A model generated the notes under the pieces. That model did not search any database, was not told the DNA's origin, and worked only from the letters and a program-made list of their open reading frames with translations. From assembly GCA_039707465.1 (NCBI GenBank), contig CM077643.1, positions 246,431,919 to 246,495,918 of the forward strand: a DNA stretch of 64,000 bases, in the 5' to 3' direction. Origin of the DNA: Rhabdophis nuchalis (lineage: Eukaryota > Chordata > Lepidosauria > Squamata > Natricidae). Of this stretch, positions 44,625 through 56,309 are shown in pieces. Numbering within the stretch: the stretch's first letter is position 1; each line of letters opens with the position of its first letter. The translations under genes and the position numbers were made by a program.

Positions 44625-45464
44625 TATATATTGAAAAAGTTTTATTGGTTTTTACCATTTTCGAAAAGGGTAGGGTAAGGGATACAGAAACATATTAAGA
44701 ACTTTCGCGTCGGGATCATTGGCCCTTCTAGGGCTTCATAATAAAACATTAAAAGAACATTTTTCCAAAAGTACTACAAGGTGAAAATAAGTACAAGATT
44801 CCTAAATTCTTCATTCTATGCTAGCAGCCGTGTACAAACATCCAGACATAAGGTTATGCAATATTAATAATAATTAAAAAAAAGCAAAGTTATTTTTTCG
44901 ATCTAAGTCTCTTGGCAATTGTATCTTCTTTTTCTCCTCCCTGGCCCCCAGCGGGCGGGGCCGTGGCCCCCTCCGTCCCCCCTGGATCTTCCCCCAGGAT
45001 AGAGGAATGTTTTTTAAGAAAGGCTTCCGCCTCAGCAACTGTTTTAATCCTTACTCTTCCTTCATCCCAGAACACCAACATCCCTTCCAGCATCACCCAC
45101 TTAAACCAGATCCCGTGGTCAAACAATTTTCTGGATAAGAAGGAATACCTCCTTCTCACCTCCCTAATCTTTTTTGGGATCTGCTTCAAGATGGTGACTT
45201 CCTTTTGTTGGTAAATTAACGGTCCCCCTCTCTGCGCCTTCAAAATTCCCTCTCTGGTTGACCTTCTAACAAATTTAATATGTATCTCTCTGGGTACTTC
45301 ATTTATCCTGGCATATGCTGAATTTATTCGGTAGACTAGGTCAATGTCCCCCCTGATCTCATCTTTAGGTTTCTGTAAATAGTCTGCTAAAATTGTACTC
45401 ATGAGATCAGGAAGGTATTCACCAGATTCTTCAGAAACATTCTGAAATCTTAAAAAATATGACA
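44625..45464 (-). mobile_element. ORF1-only L1-like element, 5'-truncated young copy
   Basis: Perfect 16-bp TSD TCTATCACTAGACTCT (44609-44624 and 45465-45480). On the minus strand it begins inside ORF1 at the RRM, runs open to the ORF1 stop (44890) and continues into the same 3' UTR as the 35858 element (GAAGGGCCAATGA, CCAATAAAACTTTTTCAATAT) with no ORF2. The extreme 3' end is (TA)n-like rather than poly(A). Confidence 0.88.
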
Positions 45465-45465
45465 T
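44890..45465 (-). pseudogene. Partial L1-type ORF1 (RRM, CTD and tail), open to its stop
   Basis: 191 codons without interruption, aligned to residues 92-282 of the intact protein. By eye, 23 of 191 residues differ. The RRM strand REIHIKFVRRS, the LIYQQKEVTILKQIP block and the C-terminal AKRLRSKK are kept. The N-terminal coiled coil is absent because of 5' truncation, so this copy is not expected to make a functional ORF1 protein. The first Met lies at the insertion junction and is fortuitous. Confidence 0.85.
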
Positions 45466-45480
45466 CTATCACTAGACTCT

Positions 45481-46630
45481 GATAGATCAGAAAGCAACTA
45501 TTCCCTTTTCATTCTCTTTTCCACAAACAATGAGGCAGATTTAGAATTATACAGTCTGATGCACATATTATAATGGAGTAAATATCAGTCAACACAGGAT
45601 TTTTATATAGGTATTGGTCCACTTTGATTAATATTTAAAAAAGATGTGTGGGATCAGTCCACCAGAAAATCCCAAGACTGTAGAACAGATTGGGAAGTTG
45701 TGCAAGGGAGGATTCTGGTACGAGAACAATGGAAGCACCATTTCCATATTATTGCCAATTAAACAGCATCAACTGGAAAGAGGACCATGTATCACTAAAA
45801 AGTTTTCCCAAAAAGTTTTTCATTTATGTTTAGCAGTTGTTTCTCTCTCTCTTTTTATTTCTTGTAGACTTTTTTCCTCTGTATTTCGCTATTGTAATAA
45901 TGATTTTTTTAAAACTGCAAAAAGGAAATAATATAAATTTATCCATGTAGTTATCACAATTATGTAAATAAGGCTTTAGATTACACTTTTTATGCAATTA
46001 TAACTCTATTGTCCTTGTAATGTATATGTTACCCAATTCACTCATTTATTTAAACATTGAATGATCAAGGAGTAGAATAGCTTCCTTTCTTGTGCAGACA
46101 TCAATTTATTCTCTCCAGCAAAATGACTGATTATTTTAGCACTCGTAATTGCTGAATTATTACCGACAGATGTATCCTACCCTTTGAAAAGAAATCTATC
46201 TTCCAACATTCACTGCAAAATCTCCTGTGGGAGTTTCAGTCTTTCTAACTTGTATGCTATGAAGAGTGTTTCATTTAGAGCTATGTATACACCTAATTTA
46301 TTAGCTGAGTCAACATTGCATCATGTTGATAGATCAGAAAGCAACCGTTTCTTCCTGCTGTTTTTTTAAGGACAAGGATATTAAGCATTGATGATATTGT
46401 TAATTATGATAGAAGTATAGGGTTTTTTATTAGTGATTTATGCTATTGTTTTGAAATATTCATAAGGAAGAGCCGTACTTTGTACAAATATATTTATGCT
46501 ATTAAATTCCCAATTCCAAATAAGATAGGGAAATATATATATATTTCTGAAACTCAGGAGAACGATTGTGAATCCTTATTACAGGTAATGTTGATTTGCA
46601 GTTTCCAGAAGCCTCTTCTAACATAGTAAA
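45481..46630. other. Unassigned AT-rich DNA
   Basis: No gene or recognised repeat. Confidence 0.4.
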
Positions 46631-46633
46631 TAT

Positions 46634-46868
46634 CAATAGCTCTTAGACATATATACTGCTTTTCAGTGCTTTACAGCCCTCTCTAAGCAGTTTACAGAGT
46701 CAGCCTATTGCCCCCAACAATCTGGGTCCTCATTTTACCCACCTCGGAAGGATGAAAAGCTGAGTCAACCTTGAGCCTGGTGAGATTCGATCTGCCAAAT
46801 TGCAGGCAGCCAGCAGACAGCAGAAGTAGCTTGCAGTCCTACACTCCAACCACTGCACCATCTTAGTG
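46634..46868 (-). mobile_element. tRNA-derived SINE (same family as 11325)
   Basis: The family body in the same orientation: TTACAGCCCTCTCTAAGCAG, CCCCCAACAATCTGGGTCC, CACCTCGGAAGGATG, then the tRNA-like head near 46850. Confidence 0.75.
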
Positions 46869-47160
46869 TACCACTTATGTTGGAACAAACCCACATTTCA
46901 TAGATACCAGTAAGAGGGAAAAGCTACGTTCCATTCAAATCTGTATTTTTAAAACACCTTTAACTGCAGAATGAATGAAAGGCTGAGAAAGAGATTTCTT
47001 AAGGAACAAATGACGGCCCTTCCTGAATAAAACATATTTTTCTACCTAGGAATGACGTAAAAGAAAGATTCACTACTTCTGAATATGAAATTTGTTTGTT
47101 TGTTTGTTTATTCAAATCAGTCTTGACTTTTGGTGAATGCCTAGAGAAATCTATTGGCCA

Positions 47161-47209
47161 GCGGGAGGGAGGGAGGGAGGGAGGGAGGGAGGGAGGGAGG
47201 GAGGGAGGG
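47161..47209. repeat. (GGGA)n microsatellite
   Basis: About twelve GGGA units. Confidence 0.95.
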
Positions 47210-47583
47210 AAAGAAAGAAACTGCATCAAAATTATCCAGCTGACTTTTTGCCTAAAATAGGACTAGAATTCCAGCTGCCCCAATTTCGAATTTGATGTCT
47301 TAACTACTACACCAACCAGACTCTTGTGTAGCCAATTACAAAACACCATATACCTGAAGATACATAAAGCTCTGAAATGCAGCCACCCATGATCTCCTTT
47401 TGAAAGAATGATCTTATGCTCTATGTAACCCAGCAACATTATGATGCAAATTATCTTTGAAGCTACTGTTTTGCTGTCCAGCATGCTTATTTTCTTTCAG
47501 TCATCATTTGCATATCTTCATATCTCTTTGTCCTTTTTGTGAGCTTTTGTAAAGATTTTACTAAGGCACACAAATTCATTTAC

Positions 47584-47960
47584 TTAATCTTGGTTTGGAC
47601 CATATATGTATAATTTGCAATCATTCATTTTATTTTCTCTGCCAAACCTAAGTACCTTGACCTGTGATACAGTAATGTGAAGTTTCATACTTCCTTTTGC
47701 ATTATACAATCTATCTAATATTTGTCTCAAATCATTTTGATTCATTGACAACAAAGTATCATTTGCATACACAAAGTACATATCCATAAAGCTTCCATAT
47801 TTTTCAACATATTTATAACGTCATTATACATTTTCCCATAAATACACTGAACAAACAATGAGGATCATGTATCCTTGCCTTACTCTCCATTCAGTCCAAG
47901 CTACCACTCTTTAGCTCTATATTATTAATACAAAACTTTGCATTGTTGAAGCCTTTGGAC
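47584..47960 (-). pseudogene. Decayed LINE reverse-transcriptase fragment
   Basis: The frame at 47584-47787 reads YFVYANDTLLSMNQNDLRQILDRLYN ... VKVLRFGREN, which resembles the YADD palm block (here YAND, catalytic Asp lost) and the K(T)KVMxFGR block of a non-LTR RT. Sequence further upstream on the minus strand continues to 47960, where L1 sequence begins. The clade cannot be assigned. Confidence 0.5.
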
Positions 47961-47969
47961 ATTATCTTA

Positions 47970-48720
47970 TGCTTTTTTTTCCTTTCCTATGTTTTATTTA
48001 TTTTATTTATATTAATTCTCATTTCTACCGAACGCTGTGAGATCTGGATTTTAAATAATCAAAATCCACATATTTATTATAATATTCATCACAATACTAT
48101 TAATAATATAACTATACATCAATACAATTACAATAGTACATAACATTTTCATCATCAAATTCTCTCCACATTAACATTTCCTCTTTTTTATATCTCCTCC
48201 TTTCTAACTTTTGTTTCTATTGTCTAGCCATTGGTAAAATACATCCCATGTAAAGAAATATTCAGTTTCTTCTTTATCCTTAGTAATGAGCATTAATCTA
48301 TCCATTTCTGCACATTCTAATATTTTCTTAATTACACTCTCATCTGACAGTATTTCAACATTTTTCCATTGTTGCACAAATACAATTCTAGCTGCAGTTA
48401 ATATATGTAAAACCAGATATATAGTCTTTTTGTCATATTTTTCTGGCAGGATGCCCAACAAAAATATCTCAGGTGTCAGGTCAATATGCTACTTTATCAT
48501 TTTTTCCAACCAAGTATGTATTTTCATCCAAAATTTTGTGGCTTTTGGCCAGGTCTTTTGCTTTTTTTTCTAAACCAATGAGCCTATAACAATATTTGTT
48601 TCTCTCATATGCATGGATACATTTTTCAATGATATCAAGATTTTTCTGATCAAGATCAGAAAAAAATATAAATGTACTTTCTCTGTCAGGTATAATATCA
48701 AATGTCACTTCCTGAATTAT
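47970..48720 (-). mobile_element. L1 LINE 3' end (ORF2 C-terminus and 3' UTR)
   Basis: The frame at 48204-48461 reads LGILPEKYDKKTIYLVLHILTAARIVFVQQW ... ILECAEMDRL ... YQWLDNRNKS and ends at a genuine ORF2-like stop. The 3' UTR ends with AATAAAATAAATAAAAC near 47990. It appears to be inserted into the older LINE fragment around it. Confidence 0.75.
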
Positions 48721-48724
48721 AGTT

Positions 48725-49410
48725 GATTTTCACCTCTTGAACCCTTTCAATCAGAATTCTGCCAAGACTTTCCAAACATTCTTAACCAACAAGTGTCCTG
48801 GTATTCTCGGTCTTTCCCCCCTCCCCTTTGAACTGGGGAGAGATAAAAGTATTCACAACATCAACATTATTTTCAGTTACAGATACAATCTTCACACATA
48901 TCTTTAACTCATGCAGAATGAAACTTATGCATATTTTAACATGTCTGTAGTTATGACATTTATAACTTTGGGGTTTTTTATTATTATTTTTTATCGTTTA
49001 CCACATGTTTCTTACTTTTCTTTTTTTCTTGGATATTAACATTCACAGTCTTCATTTCAGTTTAGCAGCTCAGTTCATTCTTATCTAGATCTCTAAAATA
49101 CTCTGCCCAGTTTTCTCTCATTTCCGTTTCATCCCAAATCTTCTCAGCAGATTTATTTTTAATTCGATTTAATCTGTTTGTTTAGTCCTATTCACTTCCA
49201 TCCAAAATATTTTTTTATTTCTCTCAACAATTGTCTGCCTTTCCTCCATCTTTTTTTTACCACAATGTTTCCTCATTGCACTTTTTTGTGACTATCTCTT
49301 TCTCTATATACAGATTGCATATTTCTCATTCTTAATTTTTTGCAGCAAACATGTTTTTTACATGCACTTTTTTCTCATCCATAGCATTTTTCATTTTATC
49401 TTTCCACCAA
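48725..49410 (-). mobile_element. Probable decayed LINE, upstream part
   Basis: On the minus strand near 49060-49200 broken frames read like INKSAEKIWDETEMRENWAEYFRDLDK, which resembles the region before the RT palm in RTE-type and related LINEs. It may be the 5' continuation of the RT fragment at 47584. Low certainty. Confidence 0.35.
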
Positions 49411-49415
49411 GAATC

Positions 49416-50624
49416 TGTCAGTTCCAAGTAACACCCCCAACCAAGGAAGACTCCAAGGCCAGCAATTCCTCAAGGTTCCATTTTATTAAAGATGTCATAT
49501 TGGCATATCTGGAAAAACCCAAATCTGAAAGTTTCCAACGTTTTCCCCACCCAAAGGAAAGTCAAAGTCCCTTCCACTGCACCCACATGTCCATCACATG
49601 GTCCAATCAATCCACCGTCCCAACTAGAGATGTTCCCCAGTCATGGCTCTCCAGGTGCAGGCTGAATGTTCTTGACTCCCAGATAATGTTGTTATGGCTA
49701 CATAGAATAGAATAGAATAGTATAGAATAGAATAGAATAGAATAGAATAGAATAACAGAGTTGGAATGGACCTTGGAAGTCTTCTAGTCCAACCCCCTGC
49801 TTAGGCAGGAAACCCTACACCACTTCAGACAAATGTTTATCCAATCCCTTCTTTAAAACTTCCAGTGTTGGACCATTCACAACTTCTAGAGGCAAGTTGT
49901 TCCACTGATTAAGTGTTCTGACTGTCATGAAATTTCTCCTTAGTTCTAAGTTGCTTCTCTCCTTGATTAATTTCTACCCATTACTTCTTGTTCTATCCTC
50001 AGGTGATTTGGAGAATAGCTTAACTTCCTCTTCTTTGTGGAAGCCCCCAAGAAATTGGAACATTGCTATCATGTCTCCCCTAGTCCTTCTTTTCATTAAA
50101 CTAGATATACCCAGTTCCTGCAACTGTTCTTCATATGTTTTAGTCTCTAGTCGCCTAATCATCTTTGTTTCTCTTCTCTGCACTCTTTCCAGAGTCTCTA
50201 CGTCTTTTCTACATCGTGGCGACCAAAACTGAATGCAGTATTCCAAGTGTGGCCTTACCAAGGCACTATACAGTGGCATTAACACTTCATGTGATCTAGA
50301 TTCTATCCCTCTGTTTATGCAGCCTAAAACTGTGTTGGCTTTTTTGGTAGCTGCTGCACACTGCTGGATCCTATTTAAATGGTTGTGCACTAGGACTCCA
50401 AGATCCCTCTCACAGTTACTACTATTGAGCAAGGTACCAGCTATTCTGTACCAGCGCATTTTGTTTTTCTTGCCTAAATGTAGAACTTTATTTTTTTCAC
50501 CATTGAATTTCTTTTTGTTATATCTCCACCAACTCCATGCAACACCCCCCCACCCCATTTTCCCACAGCACTAAATGTGGCAGCCCTGAAGATCCAAAGG
50601 AAAAAATGACCTCCAGGGCTGACA
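49416..50624 (-). mobile_element. Solo LTR (family B) interrupted by CR1
   Basis: TGTCAG at the left and CTGACA at the right, perfect 5-bp TSD GAATC (49411-49415 and 50625-50629). The left part (49416-49703) and right part (about 50518-50624) match the uninterrupted LTR at 59129-59529. The CR1 copy between them is a later insertion. Confidence 0.8.
49704..50517 (-). mobile_element. CR1 LINE 3' part with (AGAAT)n tail
   Basis: The minus-strand frame at 49974-50558 encodes the CR1 RT C-terminus: [68 protein letters not shown]. The 3' tail is a pentamer run at 49704-49755. 5' truncated and nested in a solo LTR. Confidence 0.88.
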
Positions 50625-50629
50625 GAATC

Positions 50630-50955
50630 TTTCTACCTGTTTCTCATTAGTGTAGCATCACACAGCTGTAGGGCGATCTGTAATGTATTTTCTTCGACTT
50701 TGGTTCATGCAGCTTCCATGTCTTTGTCTTTATGCCCACAGTTCATTCATCCAGCTTCAAAAATAATATATTTTCTCATTTTTTTTTCCACATGGACTCA
50801 TTCTTTTCTTCTTTTTGTTTTCACGTTGACTTCTTTGACTTCTTTGTTTTTTACGCATGTCCATTTTACCCAACACCCACTCTTAACATCACCAAAAAAT
50901 GTTTGTTTTTTGAAAATTTTTATTTTTAATATTAAAAACAAATAAAAAAGTTCTA
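50630..50955. other. Unassigned T-rich DNA
   Basis: Possibly a remnant of the same old LINE on the minus strand. No domain recognised. Confidence 0.35.
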
Positions 50956-50957
50956 GG

Positions 50958-51545
50958 CTGCATAAACAGAGGGATAGAATCTAGATCACGTGAAGTGTTA
51001 ATGCCACTGTATAGTGCCTTGGTAAGGCCACACTTGGAATACTGCATACAGTTTTGGTCGCCACGAAGTAGAAAAGACATGGAGACTCTGGAAAGAGTGC
51101 AGAGAAGAGAAACAAAGATGATTAGGGGACTGGAGGCTAAAACATATGAAGAACGGTTGCAGGAACTGGGTATGTCTAGTTTGATGAAGAGAAGGACCAG
51201 GGGAGACATGATAGCAGTGTTCCGATATCTCAGAGGGTGCCACAAAGAAGAGGGAGTCAAACTATTCTCCAAGGCACCTGGGGGCAGGACAAGAAGCAAT
51301 GGGTGGAAACTAATCAAGGAGAGAAGCAACTTAGAACTGAGGAGAAATTTCCTGACAGTTAGAACAATTAACCTCTGGAACAGCTTGCCTCCAGAAGTTG
51401 TGAATGCCCCAACCCTGGAAGTCTTTAAGAAGATGTTAGCCATTTGTCTGAAATGGTATAAGGTTCCTGCCCATGCAGGGGGTTGGACTAGAAGACCTAC
51501 AAGGTCCCTTCCAACTCTGCTATTGTATTGTATTGTATTGTATTA
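50958..51545 (+). mobile_element. CR1 LINE 3' part with (TATTG)n tail
   Basis: Plus-strand frame of 183 codons (50995-51546) with [72 protein letters not shown]. It is uninterrupted through the RT C-terminus and so is younger than the copy at 25427. Tail TATTGTATTG at 51520-51544. Confidence 0.88.
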
Positions 51546-51739
51546 AAATATCATTCATCTCATGGTTTGATACAACATGTCGTTCGGGCAAACGTTCTGT
51601 GCGTCAGTGCTTACAGTCTCAAACATATTTATCCATATTTCTTTCATCACATATATATCACCTTTGTTTCACATAACAACATTTCCATTTATCAAATCAA
51701 TCTTTTCCCCATAATTATTCAATATATAAACAAGGTATT

Positions 51740-52330
51740 AAAAAAAGAGAGAAAGAAAGGGAGAAAAGAAAATCTTCACATTTTGTAACATTGTTTTTGA
51801 TTATCTCTAGAGGTTACTTTACCATTATAAAACAAAATATTTTCTCCCTCTAAAGAGAACAGTTTATCCAAGTTTTATAATAATATAATATGTATATTAT
51901 ATCCTTTAAGTTTCCCTTTTTTCCAACCATTGATAAAACTTATTCCGTATTTCATAAAATTGTTCGCTCTCTTGCTCTCTAACTTCAAATGTTAATCTAC
52001 TCATCTCTGTGCATTCCATAATTTTACAAATAACTTCTTCCTGTGAAGGAAGTTTCTCATTTCTCCAATTTTTAGCAAATACAATTCTAGCTGCTGTCAA
52101 AATATTTACAATTAAATATTTCAAATTCTTATCAAACGTTTCTGATGTAATTCCAAGAAAAAAAAGTTCAGGTTTAAAATCTATGTGTTCTTGTGTCATT
52201 CTCTCCAGCCATGTGTGAATCATAGTCCAATAGCTTTTAGCCTCCGAACAAGTCCGAACAAGTCTGTCTATTGATTCCAAATATTTTAATGGGTTCTTAA
52301 TCTTAATTATTTTTAGCACGGGTAACATTG
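51740..52330 (-). mobile_element. L1 LINE ORF2 C-terminus and 3' UTR
   Basis: The frame at 51906-52328 (140 codons) reads SYWTMIHTWLERM, DFKPELFFLGITSE, LKYLIVNILTAARIVFAKNW, ICKIMECTEMSRL, FYQWLEKR and ends in a stop. It is the least decayed of the three L1 ORF2 tails here. All are 5' truncated. Confidence 0.82.
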
Positions 52331-52339
52331 TTTAATTCT

Positions 52340-52458
52340 ATTTTAAAGTATGTATTTTGTATTTATTGTATATTGTTTTTAGCTTTTCCTGTGCACCGCC
52401 CCGGGTCCCTGTGGGGAGAGGGTGCGGTTAATAAATTTGAATTTGATTTGATTTGATG
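52340..52458 (+). mobile_element. L2/CR1-type LINE 3' end
   Basis: CCTGTGCACCGCCCCGGGTCC and GGTTAATAAATTTGAATTTG, ending in (ATTTG)n. Confidence 0.75.
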
Positions 52459-52459
52459 A

Positions 52460-53300
52460 AGTCCACCACATATGATAGTAAGTGCCAGGCGTCTGATGGC
52501 ATTTCCAACATTTTTCCGATTTGTTCTTATTCATTCTAATTCATTTTGCATCTTTGTACTGCTCAATAACTTTTCTATTCTCTTGTTTCATTCCCACTCA
52601 CTTATTCATGGCATAGAAAAGAATTATTTTCCAGAGGGTCACTTTTATGCAGAATGTTGCACATTTTAAAATGAACAATGTCATTTCATGTGGTCATCCA
52701 TGCGGTTACTAATCTTCCACATGTCATGGTTATCTCCAGATGTGCTCATATATAATGACATCTGCCACCCACTACGGCTGTGGTCAATTTAAGCTTTCCT
52801 AGTTTAGGCTAGTTATTATCCTTACACATATCCTTACTACATGCAGCATTCCCTGCTAATGTTAAGGACAGTCTAGGTCAAATCTCACACATTTTGGCCA
52901 TTCTGTCACATGTGCAACTGACAGATGAGCATCAACTGCATACTGTTCTATGTAACCTGAGATCTCTAACCAAAAAGACAATTTTTCAAAGCAATGTACT
53001 GTTGCCTGAATCTCACCAAGCAGATAGTATATGCAATATAGCTCAAATTGTGTTTAGAATAAACTAAATAATACAATAATAAATTAATGATATAAAAATC
53101 AATAGAATGACAGTACAAACAAAGAAAGGAAGGAAAAAATCTATTTTCCTATGGAAAAAATAGTACAGCTACATTTTTCTGTAAGTTACTACAATCTTAT
53201 TTTTTTTTCCTTTCCTGAGCAGCAAAGTGAACTTTGACAACATAGGGACATATTATATGATTTTTGTTTACTGACAATATAAAGCCATTTTTAAATTAAT
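52460..53300. other. Unassigned DNA
   Basis: No gene seen. Could be ancient repeat. Confidence 0.35.
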
Positions 53301-53303
53301 TTT

Positions 53304-53522
53304 AGCACTTAGACTTACATACTGCTCCATCATGCTTTACAGCCCTCTCTAAGAGGTTTACAGAATCAGTCTATTGCCCCCAACAATCTGGGTCCTCATT
53401 TTACTGACCACGGAAGGATGGAAGGTTGAATCAACCTCGAGCTCCATCAGGATCAAACTTGAAAGCTGTGGGCAGAGTTTGTCTGCAGTACTGCATTCTA
53501 ACTACTGCATCACCAGAGCCCC
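53304..53522 (-). mobile_element. tRNA-derived SINE (third copy)
   Basis: Same body as 11325 and 46634, with a more diverged head (AACTACTGCATCACCAGAGC on the plus strand). Confidence 0.7.
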
Positions 53523-53524
53523 TA

Positions 53525-54800
53525 ATTTTTAATTTTTATTTTTATTAAATGTTTTTAGATAGCTAAAAAAAGCTATAAAGAAGAGAGAGAGAAAAAGGGG
53601 GGGGGGGTGCAGGAAAAATACATAAAAGTTAAAGAAGATGAAAATATATATTTAAAAAAGCAATTTCTGCCCTTCTTTACAATATTACAAATTCATTATC
53701 TCTTCTCCCTCCTTAATGTTACAATAATCCTTTCAGTCCTGTATTCAATCATTTTTTTCAGTCGTCAAATCCAGAAATCACCATATCACACACACACCCT
53801 TTTTTCAGCAAAATTCTATAAAAGATTTCCACTCTTTTATGAAAGTCCTTATTGCTTTGTTGTTGATCAACCATTCATTTTGTTATCTCGGCTAATTCTG
53901 CCATCTTTGCAATCTACTCCTCTGTTATGGGTATTTCAGTATTTTCCATCCTTCTGCAACAATCTTGATGCAGTTACCTTATGTAAAACCAATCTCCTTT
54001 TTTAATTGACTATCCTCAAGTTCCAATAAAAAGAATTCTCATTTCATCCCGATATCAATATCCAAAGTTTTTTGTATTATTGTGTGTATTTCTTTTCTTT
54101 TTTCAAAAGTCCACCATAAATGGTAAAATGTCCTTCCATGTCTCCATATTTCCAACACTAACTAGAAGTTATACATCCTAGGTAATTTATCTTGTATCAT
54201 TTTGTAAAATCTCTTAAATTATAACACAAAGTGAATTTCAGTCCCTTTATCTACCTTCTTTCCCACTGATTCACCTGTGTGGCATAACCCAAAATTCTTA
54301 AAATATTTAATCATGCAATCTGTAACTTGTTTCTCTTCTGTTTCAAATTTCAACAAAAGTTTATACACTTCTGCAATCACATTTGTACACAATTATTTTA
54401 AAATTTCTGTCCTATCTTGTTCAATCCCCATTACATTTTTATCCACATTAAATAACACGAAGTAAATTCTCAGACCGGGAATTGACAGATATTATAAAGT
54501 CAACCTATAGATTAATCCATACTTATCCTTCTAGAAGAACAAGATCATTTTTTGATCCAGCGTAAGCACTATAAATCCAAAACTTTTCATAAACGGACAG
54601 AATTGAGATTTGGTGTGGATAATTTAATAACTCATTAGCAGCTTTAAAGTTATCTTCCTCCAAAAAAACTGGCCTGCTCTACTAATAATATTTAAGGAAA
54701 AATAAATCAACAATGGAAATGTCCAAAGAAAATAGGCCAATATACTTTCAAAAGACAATGACCACTCTTTTTAAACATCCATTAGTGAATTCCATAAAGT
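53525..54800 (-). other. AT-rich sequence, possibly an L1-type leader on the minus strand
   Basis: T-rich plus strand with no supported frame (the 131-codon frame at 53607-54005 shows no domain). The style resembles non-coding LINE sequence, but I cannot show it. Confidence 0.25.
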
Positions 54801-55249
54801 TCAAAACTATTTGTATAGTTTTGGATTATCCTAGTTTTAAAATGCTAAGAATTATACTTCATGTTTCTTAAAAGTTGGGACCATTTGATGGTATAGGACT
54901 TTTTTTATTCTACATTTTTGTATATTACCCAAATGTATGCTGTTATACTTCCTAAATTGGTGATAATATTGAATTGTTGATCAGCCTCTATAAAAAACTT
55001 CCCAATACATTCAAAACTGCCAAATTTTCAGAGGTTGCACAAATGCCTAAATCAAATACAGAATGTAACAAATGCTTTACATCAGCTGTTTGCTGCAGAT
55101 AATATTATTTTTATACTTTTCTGGAAGTCTTTAAAAAGCTTCTAAAAGCAGTATACAGTAAATTATACAAAGAACAACATCAAAAGCACAATAAAAAAAT
55201 ACTTCAATAGCAGTGCTTACATATATTCTAAGTGTGTATGTATGTGTGT

Positions 55250-55880
55250 GTGTGTGTGTGTACATATATATGTGTTACTTTTTTTTGAGCTGATCAATAA
55301 ATAAGTCAGGGAGACTAGTATAGATCTATTTCGAGGTTTTTAGCTCTCATCAGCTAGCCATACCCTTACTGGGATTTGAACAGGGGCTGTATTATATGCT
55401 AGGCAGGAGCCTTAGCCATTAGGCCACCAGGTTCTCTTCCTGATCAGCTCACACAAGTATATACATACATACATACATACATACATACATACATACATAC
55501 ATGCATGCATGCATGCATGCATGCATGCATGCATGCATGCATACATATGTTAGGTTTTGAGCTGATAAATAAACAAACAAGGGAGTTGTTACAACTGCCT
55601 CACATGTAATACTTCCCTGGTTCGAATCCCAGTAAGGGTATGGCTAGCTGATGAGAGCTATCCTAGTCTCCCTTGTTTATTTATTTATCAGCTCAATACC
55701 TAACACACATGGAAACAAAAGACAATGAAACAAATAGGTTTCTGCCTGCATGGTCTCTGGTGATGAGCCAAAAGACAGAAAAGGAAAGCAGTATGCTTCC
55801 TCCCTTAATTGGGGCTTACCAGGGTGTTGTAACACACACACACATATATATAGGTTTTTGAGCTGATCAATAAATACAAG
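55250..55880. repeat. Composite SINE-like modules and microsatellites
   Basis: Minus strand 55435-55275 has a tRNA-like start (GGTGGCCTAATGGCTAAGG as A box, GTTCAAATCCC as B box), then a body AGTAAGGGTATGGCTAGCTG and an end ATTGATCAGCTCAAAAAA. A second inverted unit (TTCGAATCCCAGTAAGGG) lies at about 55620 on the plus strand. Between and around are (ATAC)n (55457-55500), (ATGC)n (55501-55540) and the module CCAAAAGACAGAAAAGGAAAG (about 55768). The composition parallels 42034-42540. Confidence 0.65.
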
Positions 55881-55885
55881 CATAT

Positions 55886-56074
<189 letters not shown>

Positions 56075-56309
56075 AGTCTCCAAATCCCTTCTTAAAATAG
56101 CCAGGTTTTCACTACATTTCTAAATATTAACCAGTAAGTTGTTTTTATTTCTAATTAAAAATCATTTATCCCATTTTTTGTACTGAAGAATTACTTTCAA
56201 GTGTAAATTTCTCATGAGAATTTGGGTACAGCTTTAATTTCTTACCAAATATAATCATTCATGTCCAAAACTCCTCCATCCTGGAAATATCATATTATTC
56301 CAAATGTGA

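Noticed and set aside
48481..48708. 75-codon minus-strand frame as an independent gene
   Set aside because: Most likely L1 ORF2 or L1-adjacent remnant in a shifted frame; no start or domain supports a separate gene.
55620..55690. Possible tRNA gene (TTCGAATCC B-box-like sequence)
   Set aside because: No complete cloverleaf can be drawn. It is part of a SINE-like repeat unit.
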